A stretch of DNA of 64,000 nucleotides. Origin: Paenibacillus silagei (GTDB lineage: Bacteria; Bacillota; Bacilli; Paenibacillales; Paenibacillaceae). Of the stretch, positions 43,007-52,679 are shown piece by piece. The stretch lies in the NCBI RefSeq assembly GCF_017874735.1, contig NZ_JAGGLV010000009.1, positions 186,001 to 250,000 of the forward strand, in the 5' to 3' direction. How positions within the stretch are numbered: the first letter of the stretch is position 1; every line of letters starts with the position of its first letter. The position numbers and the translations under genes were made by a program. The notes below the pieces were generated by a model. That model was given only the letters and a program-made list of their open reading frames with translations, did not search any database and was not told the DNA's origin.

Positions 43007-44527
43007 ATGTTGGAAAAAGAAGAGCGTGTCCTGAAACAGGATGCCCAGGAGGTCCATCTTCATGCAGAGGAGATTCAGGAATTGAAAATTCATAATGCAA
43101 TGCGCAGCGGAATGGCGCAAGGGAAAAAACGCAGCAAACGGCGTTTCTATTCCTATGGGGCCGGCGCCGTATTAGCCGCGGCCGCAGCCATTTTTGTGAT
43201 TGTCTCATCCATCGGCTTGCCATCTGGAGGTATAGACGATCCCGGCCTCAGCGGTTCAGTGCAGGCGGCCAGCACCAAAAGCTGGAATGATTTTGCGGAC
43301 TATCGCAAACAGCCATTAACGAACCGGGGGGTTGGCGACATCCTGGAACGAAATCTGGTAAATCCGGTCCGTCAAAGTGCAACAAACAATGGATACCGCA
43401 TGGATGTAGATGGCGCTGTCACGGATGGCCGTAAAGTGTATATCCTGTTCAGCGTGCAGAACGATTCGGATACAGAAATTATACCTGCGGATACGAAAAT
43501 TCAGTTTGGTGATTACGAGGTTCCATATCCACATCGGGGCGCAGCCTTGGAAATGGCGTACGATAGCGACTCCCGGATTCCGCCCGGCGGAAGCAAGGAT
43601 TTTATTTATTCCACTAATTATCCGGCTTCCATCACTGATTCCAAGGATCTGAAGTTCACTGTAATTCTAACCGAAACATCCGACCAGGCGCTCACTTCCA
43701 GCAGCAACAAGTATCGGACCAGCCTGGAGGTATCGTTTCAGCTTGACCCAGACGAATTCAAAGACCAGGTACGCACACTCCCTGTGAATCGCACGCTTAT
43801 AGTGGACGGTCAACAGATAAAAGTGCGCCAAGTGCAGTATACTCCGTTCAATACTTATGTCGATCTGGAGTATGACGAGGCGAACACCAAACAGATTTTC
43901 AGCCTGCTGAATCCTGTTCTGATCGCAACGACCGGGAGTCAAACCGAGAAATTGGTTTATCCGGGCAGAATCACGGCCGATAATTCCGAGGTGTACAAAG
44001 ACCACTCGCAGGCAACGCTGGTGTTCAGGTATACCCAGCTTAACCAGCCGGACTCCACCACGCTGAAGATTGCCGGGATCTCGGCGCTGGAGCCGGACCG
44101 TATGAAATTTGTGGTCGATCTGAACAAGCAGCAAGTGATTGAAGCACCGGCAAACGATTGGGAAATGGTCACATCCAAGGAAGAACATCATGCAACAGCG
44201 GCAGAGATTCTGCTCCGGCGTAAGGTGACCCATCTGTCTTATTTCACCGATTCGCAAGGGGCGGTACAGGCGGAGAACATCGGCGCACAACTGGCTGACA
44301 AATTCACCGATGCGAACGGCCAGGTGCATAATAGAACGAATCGGGAAACGCCACTAATCGACTTCGGCGGCACCATGATCTCTAGAGATGGTACGGGAAC
44401 CAGTGAGATGAGTTTATCTTTTGGCAGTCAAGCCGTAGATTACCCGCAGCCGCTTACCCTATCGGTTGAGCGCATTTGGAATCCAATTTTGGAAACGCAA
44501 AGTATCGAGCTGTTCTCAAAGAAATAG
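43007..44527 (+). CDS. DUF4179 domain anti-sigma factor
   Basis: A 506-residue protein. A cytoplasmic N-terminus of about 48 residues would bind the sigma factor, a TM helix is at about 51-70, and a large extracytoplasmic part follows with the DUF4179 region (YRKQPLTNRGVGDILERNLV, TDGRKVYILFSVQNDSD) and a second beta-rich domain. The ATG at 43007 has GGAGGTGACAG 4 bp upstream; earlier in-frame codons overlap the sigma gene. The domain order suits sensing of an envelope signal with release of the sigma factor. Confidence 0.9.
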   Translation: MLEKEERVLKQDAQEVHLHAEEIQELKIHNAMRSGMAQGKKRSKRRFYSYGAGAVLAAAAAIFVIVSSIGLPSGGIDDPGLSGSVQAASTKSWNDFADYRKQPLTNRGVGDILERNLVNPVRQSATNNGYRMDVDGAVTDGRKVYILFSVQNDSDTEIIPADTKIQFGDYEVPYPHRGAALEMAYDSDSRIPPGGSKDFIYSTNYPASITDSKDLKFTVILTETSDQALTSSSNKYRTSLEVSFQLDPDEFKDQVRTLPVNRTLIVDGQQIKVRQVQYTPFNTYVDLEYDEANTKQIFSLLNPVLIATTGSQTEKLVYPGRITADNSEVYKDHSQATLVFRYTQLNQPDSTTLKIAGISALEPDRMKFVVDLNKQQVIEAPANDWEMVTSKEEHHATAAEILLRRKVTHLSYFTDSQGAVQAENIGAQLADKFTDANGQVHNRTNRETPLIDFGGTMISRDGTGTSEMSLSFGSQAVDYPQPLTLSVERIWNPILETQSIELFSKK

Positions 44528-44547
44528 AAGCTTGCCGCAAACAGCAA

Positions 44548-44583
44548 GAAGCCCCGCCCAGCCGACAGGCTTGCGGGGCTTCT
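44548..44583. terminator. Shared terminator between anti-sigma and GH16 genes
   Basis: AGAAGCCCCGC and GCGGGGCTTCT form an 11-bp perfect stem with TCCCTTTC after it. It lies between two convergent genes and can serve both. Confidence 0.8.
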
Positions 44584-44637
44584 CCCTTTCTTAAGCCCTT
44601 TTACAGCAGTATAAGCATTCCGCTGCTTCGTCCGCTC

Positions 44638-45879
44638 CTAATTAATTTTAATAAGCTGCCATTTCTGGGCGTCGGTTCCGTTGTCCGTCCATTGCTGCAC
44701 GACCGCTCCGTCTGCGGTAGAGGAGTTAGAGACATCCATAGCCAGCCCGCTGGCTTTGGAGATCAGCTTGTAATAACCGCCGCCCACATCGATGATGCTC
44801 CACCGCTGGGCGTTGCTGCCGTTGTCATTCGCCTGCTGAAGCTGGACTCCGCTTGCCGTGGAGGCATTCGGCACATCCAGCAGCTTGCCGCTATGCATCG
44901 CTGTAAGCTTGTAGAAGCCGTCTCCCGTGCTCTCCACTCTGAATTGCTGATTGGCGGCGGTGTAATTGGTCCACTGATGCATTTTGGCCCCGTCTGCTGT
45001 AGAAACATCTGTCACATCCAGTACCTTGCCGCTTGCCTTGTTCATCAAGGTGTAGACTCCGCCGCTGACAATTCCGCTCGAAGGAGCGCCCGCTTGATAC
45101 ACCCGCACATAATCCACGAGCATCTGCGCCGGGAAGGGGGTAGCTCCATTCGGAGCACCAGGCCAGTTGCCGCCTACCGCAAGATTCAGCAGCAGGAAGA
45201 ACGGTTTCTGGAATTCCTCCGTATTGCCGGTTCCGTTCTCAATATAGAATTCATTGAACTGGTTGCCGTCGACGAACCATCTGATGTACTTCGAATCCCA
45301 TTCCACACTGTATACATGGTATTGGGAGAAGTCCAGATTACCGGATACCCTTCCGAATTCAGCATGGCCGCCTGCATCCCAGTGCACCGTACCGTTGACG
45401 GCAGCGTTATTATTTACCCGCTCCATAATATCTATCTCTCCGCAGGCCGGCCAGCCGGGCGGGGTGTTGATATTGGAGCCGAGCATCCAGAACGCAGGCC
45501 ATAATCCCTGGCCGGAAGGCAGCTTGATTCTGGCTTCAATTTTGCCATAGGTGAAATTCTTGAGTCCCTGTGTCTTAATCCGCGCCGAGGTATAATTCAT
45601 GCCTTCATAGGATTCTTTCTGCGCCGTGATGACCAGGTTGCCGCCGGTAACCTTCAGGTTCTGTGAACGGTTCGTATAGTATTGCAATTCATTGTTGCCC
45701 CAACCGCCGGTACCTGTGCCAATCTCAGCCGTCCAGTTAGCGGTGTTCAGGGAGGAGCCGTCGAACTCATCGCTCCAGGCCAGATTCCAGGTTGCTGCGC
45801 TTGCGCTCCCCGCAGGGAGCAGTGCGATGAATAACGTGAACAGCATGAACAGACTTAAGAATTTACCTCTTTTAAGCAT
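44638..45879 (-). CDS. Secreted GH16 beta-glucanase with ricin-type lectin domain
   Basis: A 413-residue secreted enzyme. The signal peptide is 1-29 (cleavage near SASA-AT). The GH16 catalytic jelly roll is at about 31-285 with the ExDxxE motif Glu148, Asp150, Glu153 (GEIDIMER). A ricin B-type beta-trefoil is at about 292-413, with three repeats of the pattern (KASGKVLDVTDVSTADGAKM, HSGKLLDVPNASTASGVQL, ASGLAMDVSNSSTADGAVV) and QQW/QRW ends. It is likely an endo-beta-1,3-glucanase (laminarinase) acting on fungal or plant glucans. AGGAGGGCAATA precedes the ATG. Confidence 0.95.
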   Translation of the reverse strand: MLKRGKFLSLFMLFTLFIALLPAGSASAATWNLAWSDEFDGSSLNTANWTAEIGTGTGGWGNNELQYYTNRSQNLKVTGGNLVITAQKESYEGMNYTSARIKTQGLKNFTYGKIEARIKLPSGQGLWPAFWMLGSNINTPPGWPACGEIDIMERVNNNAAVNGTVHWDAGGHAEFGRVSGNLDFSQYHVYSVEWDSKYIRWFVDGNQFNEFYIENGTGNTEEFQKPFFLLLNLAVGGNWPGAPNGATPFPAQMLVDYVRVYQAGAPSSGIVSGGVYTLMNKASGKVLDVTDVSTADGAKMHQWTNYTAANQQFRVESTGDGFYKLTAMHSGKLLDVPNASTASGVQLQQANDNGSNAQRWSIIDVGGGYYKLISKASGLAMDVSNSSTADGAVVQQWTDNGTDAQKWQLIKIN

Positions 45880-46104
45880 TATTGCCCTCCTCTATTGATT
45901 TCAAAATGGCCAGCCTTATTTCAATGCACGCGTACGTTCGTGCAGTTGAAACCTTACCCAACCGGTTTCGGACATGGATAATGGCAGCGCCTTCTTCTGC
46001 TACATCCCATATATATCGTTTTTGCTTCCCGGAAGAACCAGAAATTTGACAATTCAGCGAACCTGGGGGAAAGAGGGGGCTGGCCTTCGGAAGACACCAG
46101 TAGA

Positions 46105-46205
46105 GCGTCAGGTTTACATTATACATTGGGCCCACGCGCACTCGGCCATTACATTGTGTACGGTTTTCCGCATACATTGGGCCCTCGCGCACTCGGCCAC
46201 CACAT
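46105..46205. repeat. Two divergent 51-bp hairpin units
   Basis: ATACATTGGGCCC occurs at 46121 and 46172, 51 bp apart, each followed by CGCGCACTCGGCCA. The second is preceded by GTGTACGGTTTTCCGCATAC, the equivalent of the hairpin in the array at 1-420. It is a diverged member of that family. 45880-46256 has no gene otherwise. Confidence 0.7.
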
Positions 46206-46256
46206 GCCTCATAAGACTGATGCTCTGTTAGTTTGTCAGCCCCAAACACAGCAAAA

Positions 46257-46280
46257 AACCGCTCTCCAACGGAGGCGGTT
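46257..46280 (-). terminator. Terminator of the unknown acidic gene
   Basis: On the minus strand AACCGC-CTCC and GGAG-GCGGTT form the stem, followed by TTTTTTGC. It lies 36 bp after the stop at 46316. Confidence 0.75.
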
Positions 46281-46315
46281 CATGCTTTTGCAAAGATGAT
46301 ACCTTGATTGCCGTA

Positions 46316-46975
46316 CTACTCGAGTCCGTGCTCTTCGCGGATCTTATACATCCCTTGCACGAGCAGCTCCGAAGGATCACGGTTAAGCTGCAGATGCGTC
46401 AGTAACAGATGGAGCGGGATAGCGCATACGTTATTTCCGTCCGTGATTGCAGGGAAGCCTGCTTCAAAGACCGGTCCATGCTCCTCGTTCCAGGCCAGGC
46501 CGGCATGCACCTGCTCCGGTGCGAACTCCTCCGTTACAGCGGCGATACACATCGGAACCAGCACATTATCGACAGCGGCCTTGGCTTCCTCTTCACTGGC
46601 GAGCGGCTTAGGCATGGAGTTGCCTCCCTTGGTCTTCATCAGCTCGTGGAAGAAGGAGGCCATCCAGATCTCCGGACTGTTGCCGGACTGGAACCGGGCA
46701 GCCAGCTCACGAAGGAAGAAGCCGCAGTAATAATCAGCGTTATCTTTATCCTTCACACGGAATACAAATACCGGTCCGTAGTTGTCCAGGTTCAGCACCT
46801 GTCCTTCCACATCGCTGAAGCTCATTTTGAGCGCTACAATGCCGTTATGAAAAACAGCCTTGAGCAGCTCATTCCAATTCTCTTCGGTCATGGCCTGCCC
46901 GGCAGCTTCCGCTTCACCGTTCACCGGCTCATTCGTGGTCTCATTGGTGGTCTCATTGGTAGTTTCGTTTGTCAT
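46316..46975 (-). CDS. Hypothetical protein with TNE-repeat N-terminus
   Basis: A 219-residue acidic protein that I do not recognise. It starts MTNETTNETTNETTNEPVNG, coded by a 12-bp tandem repeat (46931-46966), so the N-terminus may vary in length between strains. The body is a mixed alpha/beta domain with WNELLKAVFHNGIVALKMSF, GPVFVFRVKDKDNADYYCGF and two GPVF motifs that suggest an internal duplication. There is no signal peptide. The ATG at 46975 follows GGGGTGA; an earlier in-frame ATG is unsupported. Confidence 0.8.
   Translation of the reverse strand: MTNETTNETTNETTNEPVNGEAEAAGQAMTEENWNELLKAVFHNGIVALKMSFSDVEGQVLNLDNYGPVFVFRVKDKDNADYYCGFFLRELAARFQSGNSPEIWMASFFHELMKTKGGNSMPKPLASEEEAKAAVDNVLVPMCIAAVTEEFAPEQVHAGLAWNEEHGPVFEAGFPAITDGNNVCAIPLHLLLTHLQLNRDPSELLVQGMYKIREEHGLE
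46931..46966. repeat. 12-bp coding tandem repeat
   Basis: Three units (ATTCGTGGTCTC, ATTGGTGGTCTC, ATTGGTAGTTTC on the + strand) encode the Thr-Asn-Glu-Thr repeats at the N-terminus of the minus-strand gene. Confidence 0.8.
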
Positions 46976-47149
46976 AATTAAATTCACCCCACTTTCTATC
47001 ATACCATCCTATTGAACAAGGTAACATACCATATCTCTCAACTCAAATGGAAAGCTCTGCCGGACCCCCATGTATGTCCTTATGCGCAAGTGCTATACTA
47101 GACAGGGTACAGTAACCATCTCATTTTGCAGAAGGGAATGAACCTAACC

Positions 47150-48037
47150 ATGAATACTGAACAATTGGACCGGATTCACACTGGCCAAGGCTTTATAGCT
47201 GCTCTGGATCAGAGCGGAGGAAGCACCCCCAAAGCACTGCTGCAATACGGTATTAAGGAAGACCGTTATTCAGGGGACGAAGAGATGTACACCATGGTTC
47301 ACAGCATGAGAACACGTATTATTCAGAGTCCCGCCTTTAACCGGGAGCATATTCTAGGTGCAATTCTGTTCGAGAACACGATGGACCGCCTCATAGACGG
47401 GCAATATACCGCCGATTACCTGTGGGAGCAGAAGGGCGTCGTGCCTTTTCTCAAAATAGACCAGGGACTGGCCGCTCCTCAGCACGGGGTCCAGCTCATG
47501 AAGCCTATCCCCGCCCTCAATGATCTGCTGAAGCGGGCAGTCAGCAAGCATATCTTCGGCACCAAAATGCGCTCCGTAATTCATGAGGCGAACCCGGAGG
47601 GTATCCGGCAGGTCGTGGAGCAGCAGTTCGAGCTGGCCCGGCAGATCGCCGCCTTCGGACTCGTTCCGATTATTGAACCGGAAGTAGATATCCTCAGCAA
47701 GGACAAGCAGGAGTCAGAGCAATTGCTGAAATGGGAACTGGCCGCACGCTTGTCTGAGCTGCCAGATGGCGTGAAGGTCATGCTCAAGCTGTCGATCCCG
47801 ACAGAGGATAATTTATACAGTGAGCTCGCCGCAGATCCCCATGTGGTTCGGATCGTAGCACTCTCAGGAGGGTATACCCAGGCTGAAGCCAACGAGAAGC
47901 TGGCCCGGCAGCATGGAGTGATTGCCAGCTTCTCCCGCGCCTTATCCCAGGGGCTCAGCGATCAGCAGACGGAGGAGGCATTCAACAGCACCCTCGCCGC
48001 GTCGATCCAGGCCATCTATGAGGCCTCGATTACTTGA
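47150..48037 (+). CDS. fda: Class I fructose-bisphosphate aldolase
   Basis: A 295-residue aldolase close to the Staphylococcus-type class I enzyme. It opens [20 protein letters not shown] and contains [33 protein letters not shown], and the Schiff-base lysine in VMLKLSIP. It splits fructose-1,6-bisphosphate (and often tagatose analogues) by Schiff base, without a metal. ATG 47150 is 12 bp after AAGGGA; ATG 47138 directly abuts that site and is less likely. A long hairpin follows the gene. Confidence 0.94.
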   Translation: MNTEQLDRIHTGQGFIAALDQSGGSTPKALLQYGIKEDRYSGDEEMYTMVHSMRTRIIQSPAFNREHILGAILFENTMDRLIDGQYTADYLWEQKGVVPFLKIDQGLAAPQHGVQLMKPIPALNDLLKRAVSKHIFGTKMRSVIHEANPEGIRQVVEQQFELARQIAAFGLVPIIEPEVDILSKDKQESEQLLKWELAARLSELPDGVKVMLKLSIPTEDNLYSELAADPHVVRIVALSGGYTQAEANEKLARQHGVIASFSRALSQGLSDQQTEEAFNSTLAASIQAIYEASIT

Positions 48038-48069
48038 TCAGATCCATGCTCATTTAAGCTCATAGCTTC

Positions 48070-48121
48070 ATATACAGAAGAGGACCCCAGGTCTAGTGCC
48101 GCGGGGTCCTCTTCTGTATAT
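48070..48121. terminator. 19-bp perfect hairpin after the aldolase gene
   Basis: ATATACAGAAGAGGACCCC and GGGGTCCTCTTCTGTATAT pair perfectly with a 14-nt loop. No T run follows. It probably ends the aldolase transcript or protects its 3' end. Confidence 0.6.
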
Positions 48122-48195
48122 GCCGAATATAAGTTCCGAACTCAAAACTACGCCTGATAAATCACCGGCTGATCGCTGCTGTCACCGCAACAAAT

Positions 48196-48400
48196 CTAAA
48201 GTGTTGCAGGATCTGCAACTTCCAGTCCTGTATACCTGGGTATGCGGGAGAGATGTTGCATGATATACAGGATTTCTCGAGCTAATCCGCACAAAAGAGG
48301 GGAAATGCTGCCTTTCCTGCAACAATCTTCGATCAAGACCTGTTTAGTGGAGAGAATGTTGTATTTCAGGCAGGATTTCATAGCAGTAGCGCTCTTGCTC
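48196..48400. repeat. Degenerate GTTGCA/CAGGATTTC repeat region
   Basis: This non-coding stretch holds GTTGCAGGATCTGCAAC (48203), ATGTTGCAT with CAGGATTTC (48252-48277), CCTGCAACA (about 48318), and ATGTTGTAT with CAGGATTTC (48356-48380). The two ATGTTG...CAGGATTTC blocks are about 105 bp apart. It looks like a decayed repeat; the rest of 48038-48409 has nothing else beyond the hairpin at 48070. Confidence 0.35.
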
Positions 48401-48409
48401 TAGCAGGAG

Positions 48410-49456
48410 CTATGCCTTAAGCCGCTTAATTCCCTCCCGCACCCTAGGCGCTACCTCTGTCCCGAAGAGGCGGATGGCCTGCATCACCTGGGCATGCGGC
48501 ATAGAGCCGTGCGGGACATGCAGCAGGAAGCGGGTGATCCCTACGTGCTCGTAGAGGTGGAGGATTTTGCGGGCAACTGTGTCCGGGTCGCCCACATATA
48601 GAGCACCGTCAAAGCTGCGGGCAGCATCGTAATCCGCACGGTGATACGGAGGGAGTCCTTTCTCCACCGCCCGGACATTCGTCCGCGCATGTGTAGACGG
48701 GAAGAAGGCCTCCACAGCAAGCTCGTCCGTCTCCGCAACATAACCATGAGAGTGTGAGGCAATCGGAAGCTTGGACACATCATGACCAGCCTTGGCCGCT
48801 GCCTCCTTGTAGAGCCGTACATGCATGGCATAATCGGAAGGATTCACATTGCCGATAATCGCCAGAGCAAAGGGCAGGCCCAGGGTACCCGCACGGACCG
48901 CAGATTCCGGAGTTCCCGCACTCGCAATCCATACCGGCAGCGGATTCTGCTCCGGGCGCGGATAGATCTCCAGATTCGTTATAGCCGGGCGGTGCTTGCC
49001 GCTCCAGCTCACCTTGCCGGGCTCCCGCAGCTTGAGCAGCAGGTCCAGCTTCTCGTCAAACAGCTCTTCGTAGTCCTTCAGATCATAGCCGAACAGAGGA
49101 AACGACTCGGTGAACGAGCCCCGGCCCACCATAATCTCGGCACGGCCGCCCGATATTCCGTCCAGTGTTGCGAAATCCTGAAATACCCGCACCGGATCGG
49201 CTGAGGACAGAATCATGACCGCACTGGTCAGGCGGATTCGGGTCGTCAGCGGTACAGCCGCCGCCATCAGCACAGCAGGCGACGAAGCTGCAAAATCAGG
49301 CCGGTGATGCTCACCCACGCCGTATACATCCAGTCCCACCTGATCCGCAAGCACGATCTCCTCCACCACTTCGCGCAGCCGCTCCGCATGGCTAAGAGTC
49401 ACTCCGTTATTTACATCAGGCGTTGTCTCGACAAAGGTGCTTATTCCAAGTTCCAC
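48410..49456 (-). CDS. LLM class flavin-dependent oxidoreductase
   Basis: A 348-residue luciferase-like monooxygenase family protein. A TIM barrel opens MELGISTFVETTPDV. It contains GVGEHHRPDFAASSP (the usual xGEHH), LTSAVMILSSADPVRVFQDF and GRAEIMVGRGSFTESFPLFG. It uses reduced FMN or F420-like cofactor supplied by a reductase; the substrate is unknown. The start is GTG at 49456, 8 bp after AGGAGG. An imperfect hairpin (AACAGGGCGCC/GGCACCCTGTTT, 49538-49584) lies on its 5' side between it and the next gene's 3' end. Confidence 0.92.
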   Translation of the reverse strand: MELGISTFVETTPDVNNGVTLSHAERLREVVEEIVLADQVGLDVYGVGEHHRPDFAASSPAVLMAAAVPLTTRIRLTSAVMILSSADPVRVFQDFATLDGISGGRAEIMVGRGSFTESFPLFGYDLKDYEELFDEKLDLLLKLREPGKVSWSGKHRPAITNLEIYPRPEQNPLPVWIASAGTPESAVRAGTLGLPFALAIIGNVNPSDYAMHVRLYKEAAAKAGHDVSKLPIASHSHGYVAETDELAVEAFFPSTHARTNVRAVEKGLPPYHRADYDAARSFDGALYVGDPDTVARKILHLYEHVGITRFLLHVPHGSMPHAQVMQAIRLFGTEVAPRVREGIKRLKA

Positions 49457-49617
49457 GTATTGTTCCTCCTAGAAGTCAGTAATCTTTATATTCTAAAACT
49501 AAATAGTCAAATATTCAAAGAAAACTTTAACCCGCAGCAAACAGGGCGCCCCGGCTGTATTAACAGCTCCAGAGGCACCCTGTTTCGTATTAGCTGGCTA
49601 ATCGTAGCCGCTCCCGC

Positions 49618-52548
49618 TTACTTCACCAGCTCCTCCAGGCTGCCAAAAGCACCTGAAGCCGATTTCAGCTTGGATTCACCCCCGACTACACAGAAGTAAT
49701 TCTGCTGCGTTACCGCCTCAAGCAGACTTGCATAGCTCCTGATATCCCCGGCTGTGGCTGACAGGATTTCATTACGTTCCTGCTGAAGGTCTTCCGCCGT
49801 AATCTGCTCGAAATAATGCCGGTCCGCCTGACGGCCTGTAGCGCCGGGACTCAGCGGCTGGTCCAGCATGGCCAGGGTCCCGATAATCGCCCTCTCCATC
49901 TCCGCTTCATCAGCCGAATATTCTCCGGCAAACTGAGAGGCCCGGTCATAGACCTCCAGCGTCTCCAGCAGGTTCGGATCGCGGTAGGAAGTGAACAGGA
50001 TTACCCCGTCGCGGCGCAGGAGCAGATTGCCGCCATACGCTCCGCCCTTGACCCGGACCGTATTCCACAGGTAGGTCAGGCTGAGGATCTTCTTAAGCAC
50101 CTGCAGCTTGCCGGAATAGGCGAAGCCCAGCTTCTTGTAATCATAACCTTTGACTACATACTGCACCTGGCTCGCGGACATGAAGCCTTCGTTGACCGCC
50201 TGCCCCTGTGCTGATAAGAGCGGCAGGGACTCTACCACCCGTCTGCTCAGGTCCAGCTCCTGCACATGTGCGGCGAATTCCGCATACGAATCCGCCGTAC
50301 CGGTGAGGGAGAGCGTCAGATTCTGCGTATTGAACAACAAGCCGCAGATTTCCTTCAAGGTATCTGCAAGCCCTTCAGCCTGCTGGTCAATGCTGCGGGC
50401 AAGCTCCTTGATGAAGCGGTAATACGCCACGCCGCCAAGCTGCTCCTCGTACATTCCCCGGTCCGAGAAGTAGGACAGCACCCGGCTGGCTGCAATCTCA
50501 TTGCCTTTCTGGGTCAGCATCGATTCCATGCCGGAGGCTTCCCGGCGGACAATCTCCTGCAGCTTGGACAGGTTATCCAGATTGCTGCCGTAGAGCAGCT
50601 CATGCAGCAGCTTCAGGGAACCGCCGATGTTGCCCTGCATGACCTTGATCCGCGCGCTGAATTTGGCCTGATAGCTTCCTTCCGCAGACTTCCCGGCTCC
50701 GAACACCTCATTCTGGAAACGAATGCCGCCCGTAGTAATCCCAATCTCACTGGTCAGCTCCTCAATACTGTAGGCTTCCGTCTCCAGCTGTCCGAGCACT
50801 CTCGCCAGCAGCTCCAGATAAGGAATCTGCTGTGCTGCAAGCACGCTGGTGTCCCAGTACAGCTTGATATAGGCAATTGCACCGGCAGCCACTTCATGAT
50901 GCAGCACCTTAATCCCGTCCAGCGCAACCTCCACTGTGGGTACCCCGGCCGGGGCAATAGGGTTAACATCCTGGAGGGTCAGCTTCGGCAGCTTCTCCAG
51001 CTCCTCTGCGGGGTCAGGAGTATTCTGCCGGGCCAGCAGCTTCTGCGTGCTAAGCACCAGTTCATCCAGCTGTGCCGGGGCCAAAGACGCTTTATATGAC
51101 GCCAGACGGCTGCGGACCGCCGCATCCTTTTCCCCCGCAAGAGTCTGAGAGGGCTGGAGAACAACGACACTACAGTGGTTACTGTTCAGCAGGTAGGTCT
51201 CAATCAGGCGCTCGAAATAGCGGGCCGAACTTTGTTCACGGATCGCCGTAAGTGCCGCTTCATACTCCAGATATGTGGATGGCAAGCCGTCATACAGCCA
51301 GGCCTTCATCACTTCCATATTGTAGGTGAGACCCTTCGGATATTGGCTGAAATCGGCTTCCCGCAGTTCAAATTCCTTGCTGTTCACCGCAGCGAGCACC
51401 AGCTTCTCATCCAGTCCGTCCGCAGCAAGGCGGCTTAAGGTAGCTCTGACCAGATTCACGAACTCCTCCTTGGCCTCAGGGTTAGAATGTGTCAAAGCAA
51501 TACCCAGCATAGGCTGAACCATGCTATCTGAATAAAAAGCAACCACATCCTTGCCCAGACCGCTCTCCAGCAGCGCTTGCTTCAACGGGGCGGCGCTACT
51601 GTCCATCAGCATGCTTTTCAGAATGGCAAAGGCCAGATTCAGCTCCCGGTCCAGAGAGGTCCCTATTACATAATTCAAGCTCAAGTATGTCTTGTCCGCA
51701 GCCGTTTCCGTCTCCAGAATGGGATACTCCGCCGTAAGCTGGGTCATGCCGGTCGAGGCCTGTAGCGGAATTGAAGTGTCCATTACCTTACGGGTATAGC
51801 GGCTGAGATATTCTTCATGGATAAACTGCAGCCGTGCTTCGATATTCAGGTCACCATAGAGATAGAAATAACTGTTCGAGGGGTGATAATAATTCCGGTG
51901 CGCCTCCAGAAACTGCTCATAGGTCAATGCAGGGATATGCTGCGGATCGCCGCCGGAGGAGTGACGGTAGATCGTACCCGGGTAGAGCGATTTTTTGATC
52001 CGGTCAATCAGCACCGTCACCGGCGAGGAATACGAGCCCTTCATCTCATTGTAGACAACGCCCTTGTAGATCAGCTCATCCCCGGAATTGGGCAACTCAT
52101 AGTGCCAGCCCTCCTGCTCAAAAATCTCCGGCTGACTGTAAATGTTCGGCTGAAAGACGCTGTCCAGATAGACCTCCATCAGATTGGCAAAATCCTGGTC
52201 ATTCTGGCTGGCTACCGGATACATCGTTTTATCGCCAAAGGTAAAAGCGTTCAGGAACGTCTTCATCGAGCCCTTCAGCAGCTCAACGAACGGTTCCTTC
52301 ACCGGGAATTTGCCGGAGCCGCAGAGGACCGAATGCTCCAGAATGTGAAACACTCCCGTGCTGTCCGCAGGCGGAGTCCGGAACGTGACACTGAATACCT
52401 TATTGTCATCCTGATTCTGTACATAGAGCAGCCGTGCGCCGCTCTGCTGATGCTCCAGCGTGTATACGGAGGATTCGATTTCCCGTATGTACTCCTTGCG
52501 TATAACTTCAAACCCGGAATAGACCTCACCTGCTATTAAGCTGCTCAT
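49618..52548 (-). CDS. M16C family insulinase-type peptidase (presequence protease-like)
   Basis: A 976-residue peptidase. The inverted zinc motif is His68-x-x-Glu71-His72 (FHILEHSVLCGSG). The M16C-associated middle domain and inactive second M16 half follow. It opens like a clamshell and degrades peptides up to about 70 residues. No signal peptide is present, so it is cytosolic. AAAGTTATGAGC precedes the start with GGAGGGAAAAG upstream. It is the longest gene in the window and appears intact. Confidence 0.94.
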   Translation of the reverse strand: MSSLIAGEVYSGFEVIRKEYIREIESSVYTLEHQQSGARLLYVQNQDDNKVFSVTFRTPPADSTGVFHILEHSVLCGSGKFPVKEPFVELLKGSMKTFLNAFTFGDKTMYPVASQNDQDFANLMEVYLDSVFQPNIYSQPEIFEQEGWHYELPNSGDELIYKGVVYNEMKGSYSSPVTVLIDRIKKSLYPGTIYRHSSGGDPQHIPALTYEQFLEAHRNYYHPSNSYFYLYGDLNIEARLQFIHEEYLSRYTRKVMDTSIPLQASTGMTQLTAEYPILETETAADKTYLSLNYVIGTSLDRELNLAFAILKSMLMDSSAAPLKQALLESGLGKDVVAFYSDSMVQPMLGIALTHSNPEAKEEFVNLVRATLSRLAADGLDEKLVLAAVNSKEFELREADFSQYPKGLTYNMEVMKAWLYDGLPSTYLEYEAALTAIREQSSARYFERLIETYLLNSNHCSVVVLQPSQTLAGEKDAAVRSRLASYKASLAPAQLDELVLSTQKLLARQNTPDPAEELEKLPKLTLQDVNPIAPAGVPTVEVALDGIKVLHHEVAAGAIAYIKLYWDTSVLAAQQIPYLELLARVLGQLETEAYSIEELTSEIGITTGGIRFQNEVFGAGKSAEGSYQAKFSARIKVMQGNIGGSLKLLHELLYGSNLDNLSKLQEIVRREASGMESMLTQKGNEIAASRVLSYFSDRGMYEEQLGGVAYYRFIKELARSIDQQAEGLADTLKEICGLLFNTQNLTLSLTGTADSYAEFAAHVQELDLSRRVVESLPLLSAQGQAVNEGFMSASQVQYVVKGYDYKKLGFAYSGKLQVLKKILSLTYLWNTVRVKGGAYGGNLLLRRDGVILFTSYRDPNLLETLEVYDRASQFAGEYSADEAEMERAIIGTLAMLDQPLSPGATGRQADRHYFEQITAEDLQQERNEILSATAGDIRSYASLLEAVTQQNYFCVVGGESKLKSASGAFGSLEELVK

Positions 52549-52679
52549 AACTTTTCCCTCCTTGGTTCAGGGCTGCCCTGATTCCATGAGCTTATCATAT
52601 CCGGGGTTTCGGGTTCCACTATGGGCTGCATAGAGGACCTGCTGACGGATGCAGCTCTCAGCGCTGACGCTGCGAGAAT

